This document shows, piece by piece, positions 45,880-56,997 of a stretch of DNA of 64,000 bases (the stretch's first letter is position 1; every line of letters begins with the position of its first letter). The translations under genes and the position numbers were made by a program. Origin of the DNA: Rhizobium mongolense subsp. loessense (lineage in GTDB: Bacteria > Pseudomonadota > Alphaproteobacteria > Rhizobiales > Rhizobiaceae); the NCBI RefSeq assembly GCF_900099775.1, contig NZ_FMTM01000003.1, forward strand, positions 643,097 through 707,096, in the 5' to 3' direction. The notes beneath the pieces are model-generated. The model made no database searches. It was not told the DNA's origin and was given only the letters and a program-made list of their open reading frames with translations.

Positions 45880-48171
45880 TTATTTGCTGCGGTTGCCTTT
45901 CATCTGCTGGCGAAGAACGCCCTGAAGGGCGTGGGCGCCACTGTCGTGCCGCCGCCAGGCCGCATTGCGTATAAAAGCCGGAATCTGCATGGCCGGCATC
46001 GGCCGCGCCAGCGCATAGCCTTGCAGCATGTCGCAGCCAAGATCGCTAAGGATGCGGACATGATCCATGCTTTCGACACCCTCGGCCGTGACGAGGATAT
46101 TCAGCGAACGGCCGATATCGATGATGGAACGGACGAGCTTTCTCTGCTCGGCCGACTGCGGCAGCATGCGGATCAGCTCCCGGTCGATCTTTAGCGTGCG
46201 CGGACTAAGCTTGAGCAGGCTGACGATCGAGGCGTGACCGGTACCAAAGTCGTCGATCTCAATATCGATCCCGAGCTTGCGGAATTGCCTGAGATTGGTC
46301 AGGACTGCATCATCGCAATCGTCAAGCGATATGGATTCCAGGAGCTCGAAGGAGAGGATCCCCGGCTCGATCTTCTGCACCCGCAGCTTCTTGGCGAGGC
46401 CGGGATCGGCCAAGCGCCTAGAGGAGACATTCACCGAAAGCTTCGGTGTGACGAAACCGTCTCTCGCCCAGGCGGCGCGATCGGCCAGGCCTTTTTCGAG
46501 GATCAGGCCGTCGATCGCTGAGACGACGTCAAGATCTTCGGCAATCGTCAGAAAGTGGCCTGGTGTCAGCAATCCGTGCTCCGGATGCCGCCAGCGCGCC
46601 AAAGTCTCCACGCCGGCAACCTCCAGGGTCTGGGCATGAAACTGCAATTGATAGAAGGGAATGAATTCGTTGCGCTCCAGTCCCAGCAGCATTTCGTCCG
46701 ACAGGCGCTTCGCCGCGATGATGGTGCGGCGGGCATCCTTCGAGAAGAATTCATGGCGGTTGCGGCCTGCGCCCTTGGCGCGGTAAAGCGCGATATCGGC
46801 GTTGAGCAACAACTGCTTTGCATCGAGATCCTTGCCGCTTTCCGCGGCAATGCCGATGCTGGCGCCGAAGCGACAGTCATGGCCCTCGTAGCGGACCGGC
46901 TTGCTGAGTTCGCGGATGATGCGGGCTGCCATATTGGAAAGCTTCTTCGGAGCGCTCTCGATCGTGCAAAGTACGACGAACTCGTCGCCGCCGATGCGCG
47001 CAACGAAATCGCTTGCGCGCACGCTGTCCTTCAGCACCCTGGCCACATGTTTCAACATGGCGTCGCCGGCCCGATGGCCGAGCGTGTCGTTGATCTGCTT
47101 GAAACGATCGAGGTCGATATGCAGGATCGCGAGCGTCAAGCCATTCTCGCGGCATCCGGCGGAACGCTCGTCAAGCATGCGGTCGAGATAGCGGCGGTTG
47201 GGAAGTTCCGTGAGATAATCGTGAAGCGCCAGATGCTCGATGCTTTCCCTGGCGGCTTCGAGTTCCTGATTGCGCGCTTCTGCGAGATCCTTTGCCTTCT
47301 GCAGATCGTTGCGAAGACTGACCTCTTCGGTGACATCCCAATTTGCGCCGATGAGCTTGCGCTTGCCGTCGGCATCCAGGAAGAATGCCGAGCGGGAGCG
47401 AATGACGCGTTCGGCGCCATCGCCGCGGATGATACGGAACTCCTGCAGCAGGCCGCGGTCTTTTTCGAGACTTGTTTCCAGGTTCCTCAGCGTGCGCTCG
47501 CGGTCGTCCGGGTGCAGCGCCTGCTCCCATGCCTCGCTCAGCTTTACGCGCGGTGTGCCTTCAAGCCCGTACATTGCCAGCAAGCGGTCGTCCCACTCGA
47601 CGGTTCCGGCATCGAGATCGGCCTCGAAAACGCCTATGCGCGAGATTTCGAGAGCGAGATCCAGCCTGCGCGACAGATGCTCGAGCATCTCCTCGGATCG
47701 CTTGCGGGCCGTGATGTCCGTATCCGTGCCGACGATGCGGGCAGGGGCGCCGTTTTCGTCCCATTCCACGCAGGCGCCGCGGCATTCGATCCAGACCCAG
47801 CGGCCGTCCTTGTGACGCTCCCGATATTCGAAGACGTGATAATCCGGGTCGCCTGCGATTTGCTTCTCAATGGCCCGGATGACGAAATCGCGGTCATCGG
47901 GATGAAGAAGCTTGAGCCATGCCTCGTAGTCTCCGTCGGCTTCCTCGTGCGGAGCCATGCCGCGGATTTCTTTCCAAGTATCGGAGTAGTATTTGGTGCC
48001 GGTTAGGTTGTTGTGGTCCCAGACGCCGAGGCCAGAGCCGACGAGCGCATAGTTCCAACGGCTCTCGCGCTCCGCAAGATCGGAGGTATCCGGTGCCTGC
48101 TTTATCGCAGACTTGTTGACGGTATTGATCGCGCTGACCTGTTTTCGCTGCTTCACTGCGCACTCGCCCAA
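45880..48171 (-). CDS. PAS-GGDEF-EAL cyclic-di-GMP enzyme
   Basis: 763 residues, cytosolic (no membrane segments seen). Two PAS domains (about 38-160 and 170-285, with LLHPDDR and ALHPDDR), a linking helix, a GGDEF domain with intact GGDEF at 394-398 and the inhibitory RxxD (Arg385-Asp388), and an EAL domain from about 490. The EAL motif is ETL (522-524), a tolerated variant. The other catalytic residues appear present (SVNVSS, FELLES, DDFGTG, LKIDRELI, EGVES). It may make and/or break cyclic-di-GMP in response to the PAS signals. Confidence 0.92.
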   Translation of the reverse strand: MGECAVKQRKQVSAINTVNKSAIKQAPDTSDLAERESRWNYALVGSGLGVWDHNNLTGTKYYSDTWKEIRGMAPHEEADGDYEAWLKLLHPDDRDFVIRAIEKQIAGDPDYHVFEYRERHKDGRWVWIECRGACVEWDENGAPARIVGTDTDITARKRSEEMLEHLSRRLDLALEISRIGVFEADLDAGTVEWDDRLLAMYGLEGTPRVKLSEAWEQALHPDDRERTLRNLETSLEKDRGLLQEFRIIRGDGAERVIRSRSAFFLDADGKRKLIGANWDVTEEVSLRNDLQKAKDLAEARNQELEAARESIEHLALHDYLTELPNRRYLDRMLDERSAGCRENGLTLAILHIDLDRFKQINDTLGHRAGDAMLKHVARVLKDSVRASDFVARIGGDEFVVLCTIESAPKKLSNMAARIIRELSKPVRYEGHDCRFGASIGIAAESGKDLDAKQLLLNADIALYRAKGAGRNRHEFFSKDARRTIIAAKRLSDEMLLGLERNEFIPFYQLQFHAQTLEVAGVETLARWRHPEHGLLTPGHFLTIAEDLDVVSAIDGLILEKGLADRAAWARDGFVTPKLSVNVSSRRLADPGLAKKLRVQKIEPGILSFELLESISLDDCDDAVLTNLRQFRKLGIDIEIDDFGTGHASIVSLLKLSPRTLKIDRELIRMLPQSAEQRKLVRSIIDIGRSLNILVTAEGVESMDHVRILSDLGCDMLQGYALARPMPAMQIPAFIRNAAWRRHDSGAHALQGVLRQQMKGNRSK

Positions 48172-48258
48172 TTCGCGTGCAGGCAGTCTGAAGTCATTGA
48201 ATAAAATAACTGTTAAGCAGTGCCTGAAAGACGTGGAAAACTTTCGGTTTTTCAGAGC

Positions 48259-48813
48259 CTAAGGCTTCAGGCGGCTCAAGAACTGCGCGAAGACCATCGT
48301 TCCCTCGGGCCAGGGGCCGTGACCCGACTCCGCGTTGATATGGCCGGATTCACCAGCGTCGATCAGAAGCGAGCCCCAGCTTGCGGCAACGTCATCGGCA
48401 TGCTCGTAGCTGCCGAATGGATCGTTGCGGCTTGCCACTGTGATCGCAGGGAACGGCAGCGGGTCGCGCGGGTAGGGACCGAAGGTCATGAGATGCTTCG
48501 GGCGGATCTTCGGGTTGGCGACATCGGGCGGTGCCACGAAGAAAGCGCCGGCCACCTTGTTCCTGAAATGCGGGATCGCATGGATCGCCGAGGGTATTCC
48601 GAGCGAGTGGGCAACAAGGACGACGGGGCGGGACGAGGCGTTCACCTCCTCGGCAATGCGGGCAACCCAATCTTCGCGGACCGGCTTTGACCATTCCGCC
48701 TGTTCGACGCGCCGCGCGGTGCTGAGCTTGGTTTCCCAGCGGGTCTGCCAGTGGTCTGGACCGGAATTCGTGTAGCCCGGGATGATGAGAATATCGACGT
48801 CAGAAGCTTTCAT
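48259..48813 (-). CDS. RBBP9/YdeN-family serine hydrolase
   Basis: 184 residues from the ATG at 48813. LIIPGYTNSGPDHWQTRWE at the start, LVAHSLGIPSAIH with the nucleophile Ser, and ASRNDPFGSYEHA and GESGHINAESGHGPWPEG with the Asp and His, show the complete RBBP9-like triad. A small alpha/beta hydrolase of unknown substrate. The longer frame extending to 48981 crosses the next gene's ribosome site and is not used. Confidence 0.87.
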   Translation of the reverse strand: MKASDVDILIIPGYTNSGPDHWQTRWETKLSTARRVEQAEWSKPVREDWVARIAEEVNASSRPVVLVAHSLGIPSAIHAIPHFRNKVAGAFFVAPPDVANPKIRPKHLMTFGPYPRDPLPFPAITVASRNDPFGSYEHADDVAASWGSLLIDAGESGHINAESGHGPWPEGTMVFAQFLSRLKP

Positions 48814-48979
48814 GATCCCGCCGATGTGAGAAAGCTTGGCCGTTCTGTCAAGGGAAAGCGCGACAAGGGCGGTGAAATTCGTTATGATCGCGCCATTGCC
48901 GGTTGCGGTTTCTCGTGTCGGCTGCGTCAATGCCGATGCATTTCCGCCGCCGGCCGATCGGCTTACGGAGGAGAAAGCC

Positions 48980-49777
48980 ATGTCGGCATTTCATGTTATG
49001 ACAGGATCAGGCGAACGCTACGCACGTCTCGCTATCAACAAGATCAGCACGGCTGACGTATTCGACGCGTTACGTCGCGGGCTGGACGATTTTCGCGAAA
49101 AGCCTTCCCATTACGTGTTCTTATGCCTCATGTATCCGATTGCCGGCATTTTCCTTGCCCTTGCATCATCGGACGCAAACCTTCTGCCGATGATCTTTCC
49201 GCTGATGTCCGGGTTTGCGCTGATCGGGCCGATTGCCGCCATCGGGCTCTACGAGATCAGCCGGCGCCGCGAGGCGGGTCTCGATACGTCGTGGACGCAT
49301 GCGCTCGAAGTCAGGCAATCGCCGGCCTTGCCGTCGATCATCGTCGGCGGGCTGCTGCTGTTCGGCTTCTTCATCGTCTGGCTCGTCGCAGCGCAGACGC
49401 TCTACACGAACCTGTTTGGCGATGTTTTCCCGCGGTCGGTCGAAGTGTTCACCTCGCAGATTTTCGGTACGCCCGAAGGCATGCAACTGATGATCTGGGG
49501 CAATCTTTTGGGACTGGTCTTCGCCATCGTGGTTCTGGCGACGACCGTCGTCACGTTCCCCTTGCTTCTCGATCGCGATGTAGGGCTAGTGGCTGCCATG
49601 GCGGCTTCGATCCGCGCAACTGTCGTCAATCCGGTACCGGTCATGCTGTGGGGCCTGATCATTGCTGCGGCGCTGGTCATCGGCACGATCCCGCTATTTG
49701 TCGGGCTAGCACTGGTGATGCCTATCCTCGGCCACGCAACATGGCATCTCTATAGAAAACTGGTCACGCCTGCATAG
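48980..49777 (+). CDS. DUF2189-type polytopic membrane protein
   Basis: 265 residues from the ATG at 48980 with GGAGGAG upstream. STADVFDALRRGLDDFREKPSHYVFLCLMYPIAG, six membrane segments, ALIGPIAAIGLYEISRRREAG and the final ALVMPILGHATWHLYRKLV are the DUF2189 pattern, an inner-membrane family of unknown function. Divergent from the RBBP9-like gene. Confidence 0.88.
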   Translation: MSAFHVMTGSGERYARLAINKISTADVFDALRRGLDDFREKPSHYVFLCLMYPIAGIFLALASSDANLLPMIFPLMSGFALIGPIAAIGLYEISRRREAGLDTSWTHALEVRQSPALPSIIVGGLLLFGFFIVWLVAAQTLYTNLFGDVFPRSVEVFTSQIFGTPEGMQLMIWGNLLGLVFAIVVLATTVVTFPLLLDRDVGLVAAMAASIRATVVNPVPVMLWGLIIAAALVIGTIPLFVGLALVMPILGHATWHLYRKLVTPA

Positions 49778-49862
49778 GGCACGATGCAGTCTGCGCGCTA
49801 AGCGAGCGGAACCTGCAACCTCCTTCAAAGTTAATCTGGCGATGTCTTTGAAGGAGGCTTCC

Positions 49863-50327
49863 ATGCCAGCATCCAGGCACGTCTTTACCCGCTTTGCCAC
49901 CAACGTGTCGGAATGGGCGGGCAAGCCGGCTATCTTCGTTCTCGCGGTCGCGGTCGTCTTTGTTTGGGCAGTGTTGGGTCCGTTTTTCGACTATTCGGAA
50001 ACATGGCAGCTGATCATCAATACAGGCACGACGATCGTGACCTTCCTTATGGTTTTCGTGCTGCAGAACGCGCAGATGCGCGACACGCGTGCCATCCAGG
50101 CCAAGCTCGATGAGCTCATCCTGACCAGCCATGCCGAGAACCGCTTCATCGGTATCGAAAACCTCGACGAGGAGGATTTGAAACATCTAGACCGGCTGGT
50201 GGCGAAAGCCGCCAGAGGGAAAGGCCAGACGGAGGCGAGCAATGCAGCGCAGGCAGAAGAAGGACGCCGCAAAAGATCGCAGGGAAGCAAACGCGCTGCA
50301 CCATCTCAATCGCGCAAGCAGAAATGA
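49863..50327 (+). CDS. Low-affinity iron permease-family protein
   Basis: 154 residues from the ATG at 49863 (AAGGAGG upstream). FTRFATNVSEWAGKPAIFVLAVAVVFVWAVLGPFF with the second segment TWQLIINTGTTIVTFLMVFVLQNAQMRDTRAIQAKLDEL is the signature of the low-affinity iron permease/DUF family seen in bacteria. The C-terminal tail is basic (KRSQGSKRAAPSQSRKQK). Transport of iron is family inference. Confidence 0.85.
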   Translation: MPASRHVFTRFATNVSEWAGKPAIFVLAVAVVFVWAVLGPFFDYSETWQLIINTGTTIVTFLMVFVLQNAQMRDTRAIQAKLDELILTSHAENRFIGIENLDEEDLKHLDRLVAKAARGKGQTEASNAAQAEEGRRKRSQGSKRAAPSQSRKQK

Positions 50328-50328
50328 C

Positions 50329-50356
50329 AACGGCGCCGTAGCTCCGGCGCCGTTTT
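50329..50356. terminator. Bidirectional-looking terminator between iron permease and purB
   Basis: AACGGCGCCG / CGGCGCCGTT stem followed by TT on the plus strand. It lies between the two convergent genes. Confidence 0.75.
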
Positions 50357-50372
50357 CGAATGCAGCCGAGGG

Positions 50373-51674
<1,302 letters not shown>

Positions 51675-51738
51675 GGCTCACTGCTTTCGTTGCGAGGAAG
51701 ACTTTCTGGCGCCCCTGTAGCAAAGACGCGCGCTAATC

Positions 51739-52224
51739 TCAACGCATGCGTTTTGCAAGCGCGTAGCTGGTTGCAAGCAGGCAGACGAGGCCGAACGGTA
51801 GGAAGAGCCTCAGACCGAGGACCAGGAACTGATAGACGGCGTTGGCGCCGGTGAAGATGAACTGGTAGGTCCATAGGAGGCTGCCGAACGGCGCATGCCA
51901 GCGCGAATAGAAAATGCGGTAGTCCATGGAAAAGAGAAATGCCGTCATCAACATCGTGCCCGCCGTCAAGCAGACGAAGAAGGAGGCAAAGCGCGTTTCG
52001 ATCCGCCGCCGGTAGGCGAAGAAGCGGCCGATCGGCAGCATGAAAGGCCAGGAGAAAAGGCCGCCGGCGAAATAGAGAAGCGCCAGTTCGGCCGTGTGTT
52101 CCGACTCGAAGCGGTTGCGCATGTAAAGCGCCGACATCGCCGAGGCCATCATCATGAGGCCCCACAGCGCGGCGCCGCCAAACAGCTCGAAATAGGGTGG
52201 TCTGGCAGCGCGTATCCGGTCCAT
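51739..52224 (-). CDS. Four-helix integral membrane protein of unknown function
   Basis: 161 residues from the ATG at 52224, with four hydrophobic helices (ALWGLMMMASAMSALYM, LLYFAGGLFSWPFMLPIG, FFVCLTAGTMLMTAFLFS, FLVLGLRLFLPFGLVCLLA). Frames reaching further upstream are shadowed by rpe. Start choice is not firm; a GTG at 52236 is possible. It ends just before purB's promoter. I do not recognise it. Confidence 0.65.
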   Translation of the reverse strand: MDRIRAARPPYFELFGGAALWGLMMMASAMSALYMRNRFESEHTAELALLYFAGGLFSWPFMLPIGRFFAYRRRIETRFASFFVCLTAGTMLMTAFLFSMDYRIFYSRWHAPFGSLLWTYQFIFTGANAVYQFLVLGLRLFLPFGLVCLLATSYALAKRMR

Positions 52225-52243
52225 CGTCAACGACACGCGAATG

Positions 52244-52921
52244 TCATGACCGCCCGGCCCCTGCAGCGCTTCGCAGGTCGCTGATGGCGGTGCGGTAGGC
52301 TTCGACGGAGGCGCCCTTGAAGATCGCCGAACCGGCGACGAGCACATTGCCACCCGCCTTGCCGACGATCGGCGCGGTCTCGACGGTGACGCCGCCGTCG
52401 ACCTCAAGCTCGATCGGCCTGTCACCGATCAGGGATTTCGCGGCCGCAATCTTCCCGGCCATCGCGGGAATGAATTTCTGGCCGCCGAAGCCGGGGTTCA
52501 CCGACATGATGAGGATGAGGTCGATGTCGTCGAGTACGTTCTCGATCGCCGACAGCGGCGTTGCCGGATTGACCGTCACTCCGACCTTCTTACCGAGATT
52601 GCGGATCGTCTGCAGCGAGCGGTGGAGATGCGGTCCTGCCTCAGCATGAACCGTGATGCGGTCGCAGCCAGCCTTGGCGAAGGCCTCCAGATAAGGATCG
52701 GCCGGTGAGATCATCAGGTGGCAATCGAAGGTCGCATCAGTATAGGAGCGCAACGACTTGATGACGTCGGCGCCGAAGGAGATGTTCGGCACGAAATGGC
52801 CGTCCATGATGTCCAGATGGATCCAGTCTGCGCCTGCCGCCGTCACATCGCGCACTTCCTGTCCGAGCTTGGCAAAGTCCGCAGCCAGAATGGAGGGGGC
52901 AATCCGGATCGGCAGGGTCAT
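52244..52921 (-). CDS. rpe: Ribulose-phosphate 3-epimerase
   Basis: 225 residues. Motifs: [53 protein letters not shown] and [15 protein letters not shown], which is the complete TIM-barrel active site of Rpe. Interconverts ribulose- and xylulose-5-phosphate in the pentose phosphate pathway. It shares its strand with the membrane-protein gene behind it. Confidence 0.97.
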   Translation of the reverse strand: MTLPIRIAPSILAADFAKLGQEVRDVTAAGADWIHLDIMDGHFVPNISFGADVIKSLRSYTDATFDCHLMISPADPYLEAFAKAGCDRITVHAEAGPHLHRSLQTIRNLGKKVGVTVNPATPLSAIENVLDDIDLILIMSVNPGFGGQKFIPAMAGKIAAAKSLIGDRPIELEVDGGVTVETAPIVGKAGGNVLVAGSAIFKGASVEAYRTAISDLRSAAGAGRS

Positions 52922-53036
52922 GGCACTCTTCTCTCTCCTTGGGGAACTCGCGGCGGTTTAGCAGGGCTCAATCGAACGGGCAACTGCATCATCGCTGCAC
53001 TCGTGAACTCTGCGTAAACGGCATTCTCGTCTCAGG

Positions 53037-54149
53037 CTAATCGCCAGGCGGGGCAGGCGTGGCGAAGGTGCCGCGGCGCCATTCCAGCAGCTGGTAAGGG
53101 TTCTCCGAAAGCTCGTGGCCAGCCGTAAACGTCAGATCGCCGATCGGCGTGTAGAACCTCGTGCCGACGAGTTTTTCCGCCACAGCCTTTCCTTCTGCCG
53201 TGGCGGCCGTTGCCGCCTGCTGCGCGATGGCCGCTGCTGCGGCTGCCGGCAGGACATAGCCTTCAGGCTCGATGCCTTGTGCGCGCAATACCGCCGCTGC
53301 GGCTTGCGCGGGCCGCAAAGTGTCGAATTCCGGCATGGTGACCGCACGCACGCCGTCCGGAAGCGGCAGCGGCTGGTTTGCTGCGCGCATTGCATCTCCG
53401 CCCAAAATAGCGAGCGGAATTTTCTCCGCTGCGGCATCTCGGGCGATGACCGCGACGTCGGCGCGGTCGCCGCCGATAAAAACCTTGGTGGCGCCGGCCT
53501 TCTTCAGGCGGCGGACGAGGGCGATCTGTTGGTCCTGACCCGGGCGATAGGTGTCCGTAAAAACGGGCTTCAGCCCTTTTTCCTCAAGCGCATTGCGGAT
53601 GGCCTCGGTCAGTTCACGGCCATGGATGGTGCCGTCCTCGATGAGGGCGATCGGCGCTGCTTCCCAGTCGTTGAGGATCGCTTCGATGATGCGTGCGGCT
53701 TCGGCGCCATCGGCCGGCGCCAGACGAAACAGCGGCCAGCCGTTCTTCAACGCGTCTTCCATCACGATGCGTGCGCGCACCGAGACGGTGATCGCCGGAA
53801 TGTTCGCATCCTTGAGCTTCGGCAGTGCACTTTCCAGCGTTTCGCTGCAAAGAAAGCCGATTGCGACTTGCACCTTGGCGTTCACCAGCGCATCGGCAAT
53901 CGCCGCACCACTGTTTTCCTCGCAAGGCTCGTCGATTGTGACGACGGTATTACCATCCTTGGTGATCTGATAGGTCGCTCCGGCGAAAACCTGCGCGCCA
54001 AGCTGCTGCAGGTTGCCGCCCTGGGGAGCGACGACGCCAATCGTAACCCCCGCGGCATGGCTTTCGGCTGCTGCAAGAAACAGCATCGAAAAAGCCGCTA
54101 TGCCACGCAGAATATTCATGAAAATCGCCGTTTTCCTGTCGCCCTTCAT
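53037..54149 (-). CDS. Branched-chain amino acid-type periplasmic binding protein
   Basis: 370 residues with a signal peptide (IAAFSMLFLAAAESHAAG). VTIGVVAPQGGNLQQLGAQVFAGATYQI and IPAITVSVRARIVMEDALKNGWPLFRLAP, then ALIEDGTIHGRELTEAIRNALEEKG, match the Leu/Ile/Val-binding (LivK/type-I) fold. No permease or ATPase genes are next to it, so it is an orphan or supplies a distant transporter. An ATG at 54119 is an alternative start. It is divergent from the flavin reductase gene. Confidence 0.85.
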   Translation of the reverse strand: MKGDRKTAIFMNILRGIAAFSMLFLAAAESHAAGVTIGVVAPQGGNLQQLGAQVFAGATYQITKDGNTVVTIDEPCEENSGAAIADALVNAKVQVAIGFLCSETLESALPKLKDANIPAITVSVRARIVMEDALKNGWPLFRLAPADGAEAARIIEAILNDWEAAPIALIEDGTIHGRELTEAIRNALEEKGLKPVFTDTYRPGQDQQIALVRRLKKAGATKVFIGGDRADVAVIARDAAAEKIPLAILGGDAMRAANQPLPLPDGVRAVTMPEFDTLRPAQAAAAVLRAQGIEPEGYVLPAAAAAAIAQQAATAATAEGKAVAEKLVGTRFYTPIGDLTFTAGHELSENPYQLLEWRRGTFATPAPPGD

Positions 54150-54292
54150 GCCCTTTTAGCTGCCCGGCGGCAATCGTCAAAGAAAAACAGGCGGAATGCG
54201 CCGCATTTCGTCGGCTTCATTGTAGAAAAGGTAACCGATGGCATCCATATTAGCGGCACAAGAATGGGCGGCGCGGCCGCAGGAGACCGCAT

Positions 54293-54787
54293 TTGTTGAA
54301 CAGGCAGCCGATCGATCCGCAGCTTTATCGCGATGCCATGAGCCGTTTCGGCGGTCATGTGCAGCTCGTAACGACGGTGCTTGGCGAGACACGCCGCGGG
54401 GTGACGATCACCGCAGCCTGTTCGGTATCCGACGATCCGGCCTGCGTGCTCGTCTGCCTCAACAACAGCAATCCGAAGAACGACATCTTCTTCCAGAGCG
54501 GCATTTTCGCGCTGAACACGCTCGGCGCGCACCATCAGGCGTTGGCCGACGCCTTTTCCGGACGCATGCCGATGAGCAACGACGCGCGGTTTGCGACCGG
54601 CAAATTCGACAAGCTGATCACCGGTGCGCCCGTGCTCTGGGATTCGCTTGCCTCCTTCGATTGCAGGGTGATGGAGATTAAGGAGATGTCGACCCACCAC
54701 ATCATCTTCGGCGAGGTCGTGGCCGTGCGGTTCAACGAAACAAAACCGGCGCTGCTCTATATGAACCGGGACTACCACACGCTATAA
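54293..54787 (+). CDS. Flavin reductase-like protein (FMN-binding split barrel)
   Basis: 164 residues from a TTG at 54293, preceded by AGGAG. LYRDAMSRFGGHVQLVTTVLGETRRGVTITAACSVSDDPACVLVCLN and SGIFALNTLGAHHQALADAFSG are the flavin reductase domain seen in RutF/HpaC-type proteins, which make reduced FMN for a monooxygenase. No monooxygenase is in this window. It lies just before the Mo-cofactor maturation genes, 21 bases from the next start, and may be part of that operon. Confidence 0.88.
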   Translation: MLNRQPIDPQLYRDAMSRFGGHVQLVTTVLGETRRGVTITAACSVSDDPACVLVCLNNSNPKNDIFFQSGIFALNTLGAHHQALADAFSGRMPMSNDARFATGKFDKLITGAPVLWDSLASFDCRVMEIKEMSTHHIIFGEVVAVRFNETKPALLYMNRDYHTL

Positions 54788-54808
54788 CTCCCTAAAAAGG
54801 GAGGAGAT

Positions 54809-55732
54809 ATGCCCGATCATCCGCTGCCGCCCGCGTCTATCGACGAGACGATCGCCATGCTGGCAAGAGAGGATTATCTCGCAGGCCGCTCCCTGGCGAC
54901 GGTACTCTTTCTCGCCCTGAAGATGAAGCGGCCGCTGTTTCTCGAAGGAGAGGCCGGTGTCGGGAAGACCGAGATCGCGAAGGTGCTGTCGAAGGCGCTC
55001 GACCGGCCGCTGATCCGGCTGCAATGTTACGAAGGCCTTGATATCGCATCCGCCGTCTACGAGTGGAATTATCCGGCGCAGATGCTGGAGATCCGGCTTG
55101 CGGAGGCCTCTGGATTGACCGATCGCAACCGTATCGAATCCGATATCTTTTCCGAGCGCTACCTTATCCGCCGCCCTGTGTTACAGGCGCTTTCGTCAGC
55201 GGAAGGCCGTGCGCCGGTCTTCCTGATTGATGAGCTCGATCGTACCGACGAGGCCTTCGAAGCCTTCCTACTGGAAGTGCTCTCGGATTTCCAGGTGACG
55301 ATCCCCGAGCTCGGGACCATCAAGGCCGCCGAGCCGCCGATCGTTATCATCACGACCAACCGGACGCGCGAAGTGCACGATGCGTTGAAGCGCCGGTGCC
55401 TCTATCACTGGGTCGATTATCCGGAGGCCGCGCAGGAACTGGAGATCATCCGGCGAAAGGTGCCCGGCTGCAACGAGGCTCTCTCCCAGCAGATTATCGC
55501 CTATGTGCAGAAGCTGCGCACGCTCGATCTCTTCAAGAATCCCGGCGTAGCAGAGACGATCGACTGGGCGACGGCGCTGACCGAACTCGACCGCCTGGCG
55601 CTCGATCCGCAGACCATTTCCGACACGATCGGCACGCTCTTGAAATACCAGGACGACATTGCGCGCATTCAGGGCGGCGAAGGCGCTCGTGTCCTGACCG
55701 AGGTCAAGGACGAGCTGAGGGCAGCGAGTTAA
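54809..55732 (+). CDS. coxD: MoxR-family AAA+ ATPase (CoxD-like)
   Basis: 307 residues. Walker A GEAGVGKTEIAK (about 47-58), Walker B VFLIDELDRTDEAFEAFLLEVLSDFQVTIPELG, and IVIITTNRTREVHDALKRRCLYHW are typical MoxR motifs. In carbon monoxide dehydrogenase clusters CoxD helps build the active-site Mo-Cu cluster; here the likely client is another molybdenum hydroxylase. It lies next to a CoxE-type VWA protein and XdhC proteins. Confidence 0.88.
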   Translation: MPDHPLPPASIDETIAMLAREDYLAGRSLATVLFLALKMKRPLFLEGEAGVGKTEIAKVLSKALDRPLIRLQCYEGLDIASAVYEWNYPAQMLEIRLAEASGLTDRNRIESDIFSERYLIRRPVLQALSSAEGRAPVFLIDELDRTDEAFEAFLLEVLSDFQVTIPELGTIKAAEPPIVIITTNRTREVHDALKRRCLYHWVDYPEAAQELEIIRRKVPGCNEALSQQIIAYVQKLRTLDLFKNPGVAETIDWATALTELDRLALDPQTISDTIGTLLKYQDDIARIQGGEGARVLTEVKDELRAAS

Positions 55733-55734
55733 AA

Positions 55735-56997
55735 ATGAAAACGCAACCGGTGCAGGATGGGATCGTCGTTCCGCCGCTGCCGCCGGCCGCGGGGCGCTTT
55801 GCCGACAATATCGTCTTCTTCGCCAGGGCGCTCCGTAACGCCGGGCTAAAGATCGGTCCGGGATCCATTGCCGATGCTATCGAAGCCGTCGAGGCGATCG
55901 GTATGGGTTCGCGCGAGGAATTCCACGCGGCGCTCTTTTCGGTCTTCGTCAAACGGCACGAGGACAAGCCTGTCTTCGACGAAGCCTTCCGGCTTTTCTG
56001 GCGCTCCCGCGATCTCGTGGAGAAGATGATTGCGATGATGTTGCCGCAGGCGCCGGATAACCGTGAAAGAGAAAAGGCGAAGGCGGGCGAAACGCGCGCC
56101 AGCGATGCGCTTCTCGGTGATCGGCGCGACAGTCGACCCGCTCGCGATGAGCCGGATATCGAAATCGATGCGCGGTTCACCACCTCCGGGAACGAAGTCT
56201 TTCGCCGGATGGATTTCGCGCAAATGTCGGCGGCAGAAATTGCCCTGGCGAGAAAGGAACTGACCCGGCTGCAACTGCCGCTCGACAGCGTTCCAACTCG
56301 GCGTTTCAGGCAATCGCATGTTCACCGGCAGGTCGATCCGCGCGCGACCATGCGCTCGGCGCTGCGCACCGGCGGGTCGCTGATCCTGCCGCGTTATCGC
56401 GAACAGAAAGAGATCCAGCCGCCTTTGGTGGTCCTTGCGGATATTTCGGGCTCGATGAGCCAGTACACCCGCATATTCCTGCATTTCCTGCACGTGCTGA
56501 CGGAGAGCCGGCGCCGCGTCCATACGTTCCTTTTCGGAACGCGGCTCACCAATGTCACAAGACAGATGCGCCACAAGGATCCGGACGAGGCACTGAACGA
56601 ATGTGCAGCCGCGGTGAAGGACTGGTCGGGCGGCACCCGTATCGGAGAAACGGTGAGGGAATTCAACCGGCTGTGGGGACGCCGCGTCCTCGGGCAGGGC
56701 GCGTTGGTGCTGCTGATCACCGACGGACTGGAGCGGGAAGGCATCGAATTGCTGGCCGAAGAAATGGACCGGCTGCACCGATCCTGTCGGCGGCTGATCT
56801 GGCTGAACCCGCTTCTGCGCTTCGAGGGCTTCGAGCCGCGAGCTCGCGGCGTTCGCGCCATGTTGCCGCATGTTGACGAATTCCGTCCGGTTCACAATCT
56901 ATCATCCTTGAGTGACCTTGCTGCGGCGCTCGGCGCGGGCAGATCACCGGCGCACGATCCGCGGCGCTATCTCGACAGAATGAGAGGTTTTGGATGA
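55735..56997 (+). CDS. coxE: VWA-domain protein, CoxE-like
   Basis: 420 residues from the ATG at 55735, two bases after the coxD-like stop. A DUF58/VWA part in the second half has the MIDAS motif VVLADISGSMSQYT and GGTRIGETVREFNRLWG, LVLLITDGLE. The CoxE layout (N-terminal helix-rich region, then VWA) is complete. With the MoxR ATPase it would form a chaperone pair. The frame extending upstream to 55396 is inside coxD and is not used. Confidence 0.88.
   Translation: MKTQPVQDGIVVPPLPPAAGRFADNIVFFARALRNAGLKIGPGSIADAIEAVEAIGMGSREEFHAALFSVFVKRHEDKPVFDEAFRLFWRSRDLVEKMIAMMLPQAPDNREREKAKAGETRASDALLGDRRDSRPARDEPDIEIDARFTTSGNEVFRRMDFAQMSAAEIALARKELTRLQLPLDSVPTRRFRQSHVHRQVDPRATMRSALRTGGSLILPRYREQKEIQPPLVVLADISGSMSQYTRIFLHFLHVLTESRRRVHTFLFGTRLTNVTRQMRHKDPDEALNECAAAVKDWSGGTRIGETVREFNRLWGRRVLGQGALVLLITDGLEREGIELLAEEMDRLHRSCRRLIWLNPLLRFEGFEPRARGVRAMLPHVDEFRPVHNLSSLSDLAAALGAGRSPAHDPRRYLDRMRGFG

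Noticed and set aside
46555..48006. A 483-codon plus-strand frame opposite the GGDEF-EAL gene
   Set aside because: Antisense shadow of a clear multi-domain protein, with no domain signatures of its own.
53115..54299. A 394-codon plus-strand frame opposite the periplasmic binding protein
   Set aside because: Antisense to the signal-peptide-bearing binding protein, and no motif.
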